A stretch of 5,996 nt of DNA from positions 1-5,996 of the forward strand of contig CALZQD010000109.1 of assembly GCA_945828175.1 (NCBI GenBank), in the 5' to 3' direction. Both the position numbers and the translations under genes were made by a program. The notes under the pieces were generated by a model. It saw only the letters and a program-made list of their open reading frames with translations, did no database searches and was not told where the DNA came from. Within the stretch, counting starts at the first letter, position 1. Each line of letters opens with the position of its first letter. This document shows, in pieces, positions 3,875-5,996 of this stretch. Source of the stretch: an uncultured Bacteroidales bacterium. Its GTDB lineage: Bacteria; Bacteroidota; Bacteroidia; Bacteroidales; Muribaculaceae.

Positions 3875-5494
3875 ATGATTACCAGCGATAGATTTGAAAT
3901 GGTCGCCAAGACTTTTCAGGGCCTCGAGGATGTCCTGGCTGAAGAGCTGCGCGGCCTCGGTGCCGAAAATGTCGAGCCCGGAAAGCGAATGGTCTCGTTC
4001 TCAGGAGATCTTGCAATGCTCTATAAGGCGAATCTGTGTTGCCGTACGGCGCTGAGGATTCTCAAGCCCTTCTATAAATTCACCGCAAAAGACCCCGACG
4101 AACTCTATGAGCAGGCCAAGGAATACGACTGGGCCTCGCTCCTGACCATCGACAAGACTTTCGCCATCGACACCGTCGCCTTCAGCGACGAGTTCAAGCA
4201 CTCGCGCTATGTCACCTATCGCGTCAAGGACGCCATCGTCGACTGGTTTAAAGACCGTTACGGCGAAGACAAGCGCCCGGGTGTGCGCCTCCAGGACGCC
4301 GACGTGCTCATCAACGTCCACATCTCGGGCTGCGACGTCACCCTCTCGCTCGATTCGTCGGGCGAATCGCTCCACAAGCGTGGCTATCGCGTCGCCCAGA
4401 CCGAGGCGCCCATCAATGAGGTCCTCGCCGCCGGCATCATCCTCAAGAGCGGCTGGCGCGGCGACGTTCCCTTCGTCGACCCCATGTGCGGCTCGGGCAC
4501 ATTCCTCTGCGAGGCAGCCATGATTGCCGCAAACATCAATCCCGGCGTCTACCGCCGCGGCTTCGCCTTCGAGCGCTGGCGCGACTTCGACAGCGAGCTC
4601 TTCGACAGCATCTACAACGACGACTCGGCCGAGCGCGACATCACCGTGCCCATCGTCGGCTGCGACATCTCGCCCAAGGCCGTCGACGTCGCCCTGCGCA
4701 ACCTCAAGGGCGCCGGCGTCGCCAAATATGTCGATGTCAGCGTCAAACCCCTCTCGGCATGGACCGAGGCTCCTCAGCCCGCCGGCGTCCTCGTCACCAA
4801 TCCGCCCTACGGCGAGCGCATCAGCGCTCCCGACATGGATGCCCTCTACGAGCTCATCGGCAGCAAGCTCAAACACGTCTTCACCGGCTACCACGCCTGG
4901 ATTATCGGCTATCGCGACGAATACTTCCGCCGCATCGGCCTCGCTCCGTCGAGCAAGACCGAGATGCTCAACGGCTCGCTCGAATGTGAGCTCCGCGAAT
5001 ATGTTATCTTCGAGGGCGACCGCAAGTCGTTTGTCGCCGGCGGCGGCAAGCTCAAGGCCGACACTCCCGCTGACGAGCGCCGTCCCCGCCGTGACGAGCG
5101 CGACGGTGACCGCCGTCGTCGCTTCGACCGTCGCGACAGCCACCGCGATGACCGCCACGACGACCGTCATGAAGGCCGCCGTTTCGATGGCAAGGACCGC
5201 GACCGCGCCGACCGTTTCGGCCGCGACAGCCGCCGTCGTTTCGACCGTGGCGACGACCGCCGCAAGCCCTTCGGATCAGACGAAAACCGATTCACGGGCC
5301 GCTTCAATCCCGCTGCCGGCCATGCCGACGCCGTCGAGAGCGAGAACCCCTATGCAAAGCGCCGTAATCCCCACGCCCTCAAGTCGCTCAGCGGCCGCAC
5401 GCCCAAGCTGCCGCCCGTCTCAGGTCCCCTGATGCGCTCGCGCGGCTGGAAAATGCGCCGCACCGACGATGACAATAATACCACCACCGAATAA
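3875..5494 (+). CDS. rlmL: THUMP-domain 23S rRNA (guanine-N2) methyltransferase, RlmL type, with Arg/Asp-rich tail
   Basis: The 539-residue protein starts MITSDRFEMVAKTFQGLEDV, the usual opening of the Bacteroidota family. A THUMP RNA-binding domain spans about 45-155. A UPF0020-type methyltransferase domain follows: motif I DPMCGSGTF at 202-210 binds S-adenosylmethionine, GCDIS at 262-266 has the acidic ribose-binding residue, and NPPYGER at 309-315 is the catalytic motif for base amino groups. E. coli RlmL makes m2G2445 in 23S rRNA. The same site is inferred here, but a different guanine is possible. The catalytic core ends near 380. Beyond it lies a low-complexity Arg/Asp-rich region (about 400-464), a linker, and a basic C-terminus (about 495-534) before TDDDNNTTTE. 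RRFD recurs at 415, 435 and 454. Such tails resemble unstructured RNA-binding extensions of RNA helicases. It is probably co-transcribed with purD. Confidence 0.9.
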   Translation: MITSDRFEMVAKTFQGLEDVLAEELRGLGAENVEPGKRMVSFSGDLAMLYKANLCCRTALRILKPFYKFTAKDPDELYEQAKEYDWASLLTIDKTFAIDTVAFSDEFKHSRYVTYRVKDAIVDWFKDRYGEDKRPGVRLQDADVLINVHISGCDVTLSLDSSGESLHKRGYRVAQTEAPINEVLAAGIILKSGWRGDVPFVDPMCGSGTFLCEAAMIAANINPGVYRRGFAFERWRDFDSELFDSIYNDDSAERDITVPIVGCDISPKAVDVALRNLKGAGVAKYVDVSVKPLSAWTEAPQPAGVLVTNPPYGERISAPDMDALYELIGSKLKHVFTGYHAWIIGYRDEYFRRIGLAPSSKTEMLNGSLECELREYVIFEGDRKSFVAGGGKLKADTPADERRPRRDERDGDRRRRFDRRDSHRDDRHDDRHEGRRFDGKDRDRADRFGRDSRRRFDRGDDRRKPFGSDENRFTGRFNPAAGHADAVESENPYAKRRNPHALKSLSGRTPKLPPVSGPLMRSRGWKMRRTDDDNNTTTE

Positions 5495-5508
5495 GCTCCT
5501 ATAATCCT

Positions 5509-5952
5509 ATGACCAAGCTCAATATTCTCCTCCTCGGCTCGGGAGGCCGCGAATCGGCACTCGCCTGGAAAATCAGCCAAAGCCCCCGCACGGGCAAGTT
5601 CTTCATCGCTCCCGGCAACGGTGGCACCGACCGCTACGGCGTCAACGTCAAGCTGTCGCCGCTCGATTTCGACGCCATCGAGCGTTTTGTCGCCGACAAC
5701 GCTATCGACATGATTGTCGTCGGCAACGAAGACCCGCTTGTGGCCGGCATCTACGACCGTATCGCCGACAGCCCCGTTCTCGTCGTCGGCCCGTCGAAAG
5801 CAGGCGCCGCACTCGAGGGCAGCAAGGACTTCGCCAAGCGCTTCATGGAGCGCCACGGCATCCCGACGGCCCGCTACCGCAGCTTCTCCGCCGCGACTCT
5901 CGCCGACGGCAAAGCCTTCCTCGAAACCCTCGCAGCCCCCTATGTGCTCAAG
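5509..5952 (+). CDS. purD: Phosphoribosylamine-glycine ligase, N-terminal third (cut by adapter)
   Basis: PurD joins glycine to 5-phosphoribosylamine using ATP, the second step of purine synthesis, in the cytosol. 148 native codons are present out of the family's usual 420-430. The N-terminal domain has LLLGSGGRESAL at 7-18, where many relatives have GREHAL. APGNGGT is at 34-40. VVGNEDPLVAGI is at 70-81, where Pro is common in place of Asn. GPSKAGAALEGSKDFAKRFM at 94-113 leads into the ATP-grasp domain. Native sequence ends at Lys148 in PYVLK. The next codons, LSLIHI and the stop, are adapter. The start lies 14 bp after the methyltransferase stop, so the two genes are probably one transcript. 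Confidence 0.93.
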
Positions 5953-5996
5953 CTGTCTCTTATACACATCTGACGCTGCCGACGATATGCAGTGTG
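5953..5996 (+). other. Illumina Nextera adapter with i5 index (sequencing artefact)
   Basis: 5953-5971 is the 19-bp Tn5 mosaic end CTGTCTCTTATACACATCT. 5972-5985 is GACGCTGCCGACGA, the rest of the Nextera read-1 adapter. 5986-5993, TATGCAGT, is the reverse complement of ACTGCATA, the Nextera i5 index N/S506. 5994-5996, GTG, is the start of the P5 flow-cell sequence. None of this is genomic. Confidence 0.98.

Noticed and set aside
4001..5170. 389-codon open frame antisense to the methyltransferase gene
   Set aside because: It is the mirror of a GC-rich gene with biased codons. Its product is an Ala/Val/Asp/Glu-rich string without any family motif, while the plus strand has a clear methyltransferase.
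5350..5967. Minus-strand frame beginning MYKRQ
   Set aside because: Its first codons are Nextera mosaic-end sequence and the rest is antisense to purD and the end of the methyltransferase gene.

Overview
The window looks like the end of a contig from a gut-type Bacteroidales genome, most probably a Muribaculaceae-like lineage. The grounds are promoter -7 boxes of the Bacteroidota form TAnnTTTG, no Shine-Dalgarno sequences, a lipoprotein whose mature N-terminus is CSDDND, a DUF2795 protein of the form common in this phylum, and GC-rich coding DNA in the right half. The lineage is inferred from gene content and style, not from a marker gene. Native sequence stops at 5952. Bases 5953-5996 are Illumina Nextera adapter, i5 index and flow-cell sequence.

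Left part (1-1537, AT-richer and accessory in character). A minus-strand lipoprotein gene of the Ntn-hydrolase (choloylglycine hydrolase / C45) type runs off the left edge. Next comes the 5' part of an ADP-ribosyltransferase-like gene, cut after codon 57 by a 144-bp element with 18-bp terminal inverted repeats. About 500 bp without a credible gene follows (1039-1537). It holds several GGGTAGC-type boxes arranged as an inverted repeat, a 61-bp nested palindrome, other short repeats and a minus-strand terminator. It looks like the footprint of a mobile or site-specific recombination unit, but no recombinase gene is present to prove it.

Central part (1538-2994, minus strand). A LOG-family phosphoribohydrolase overlaps a PduO-type cobalamin adenosyltransferase by 8 bp. 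They are followed after 85 bp by a small DUF2795 gene, whose own promoter lies partly inside the end of the adenosyltransferase gene. A hairpin with a T-run at 1461-1489 ends this unit.

Right part (3119-5952, plus strand). A SlyD-type peptidyl-prolyl isomerase with an 11-cysteine tail is transcribed divergently from the LOG gene and closed by a strong terminator. Then come a THUMP-domain RlmL-type rRNA methyltransferase with an unusual Arg/Asp-rich C-terminal tail and, 14 bp later, the start of purD, cut by the adapter. These are housekeeping functions: protein folding and metal handling, rRNA modification, and purine synthesis. I see no complete novel defence or mobile system. The unexplained material is concentrated in 724-1537.
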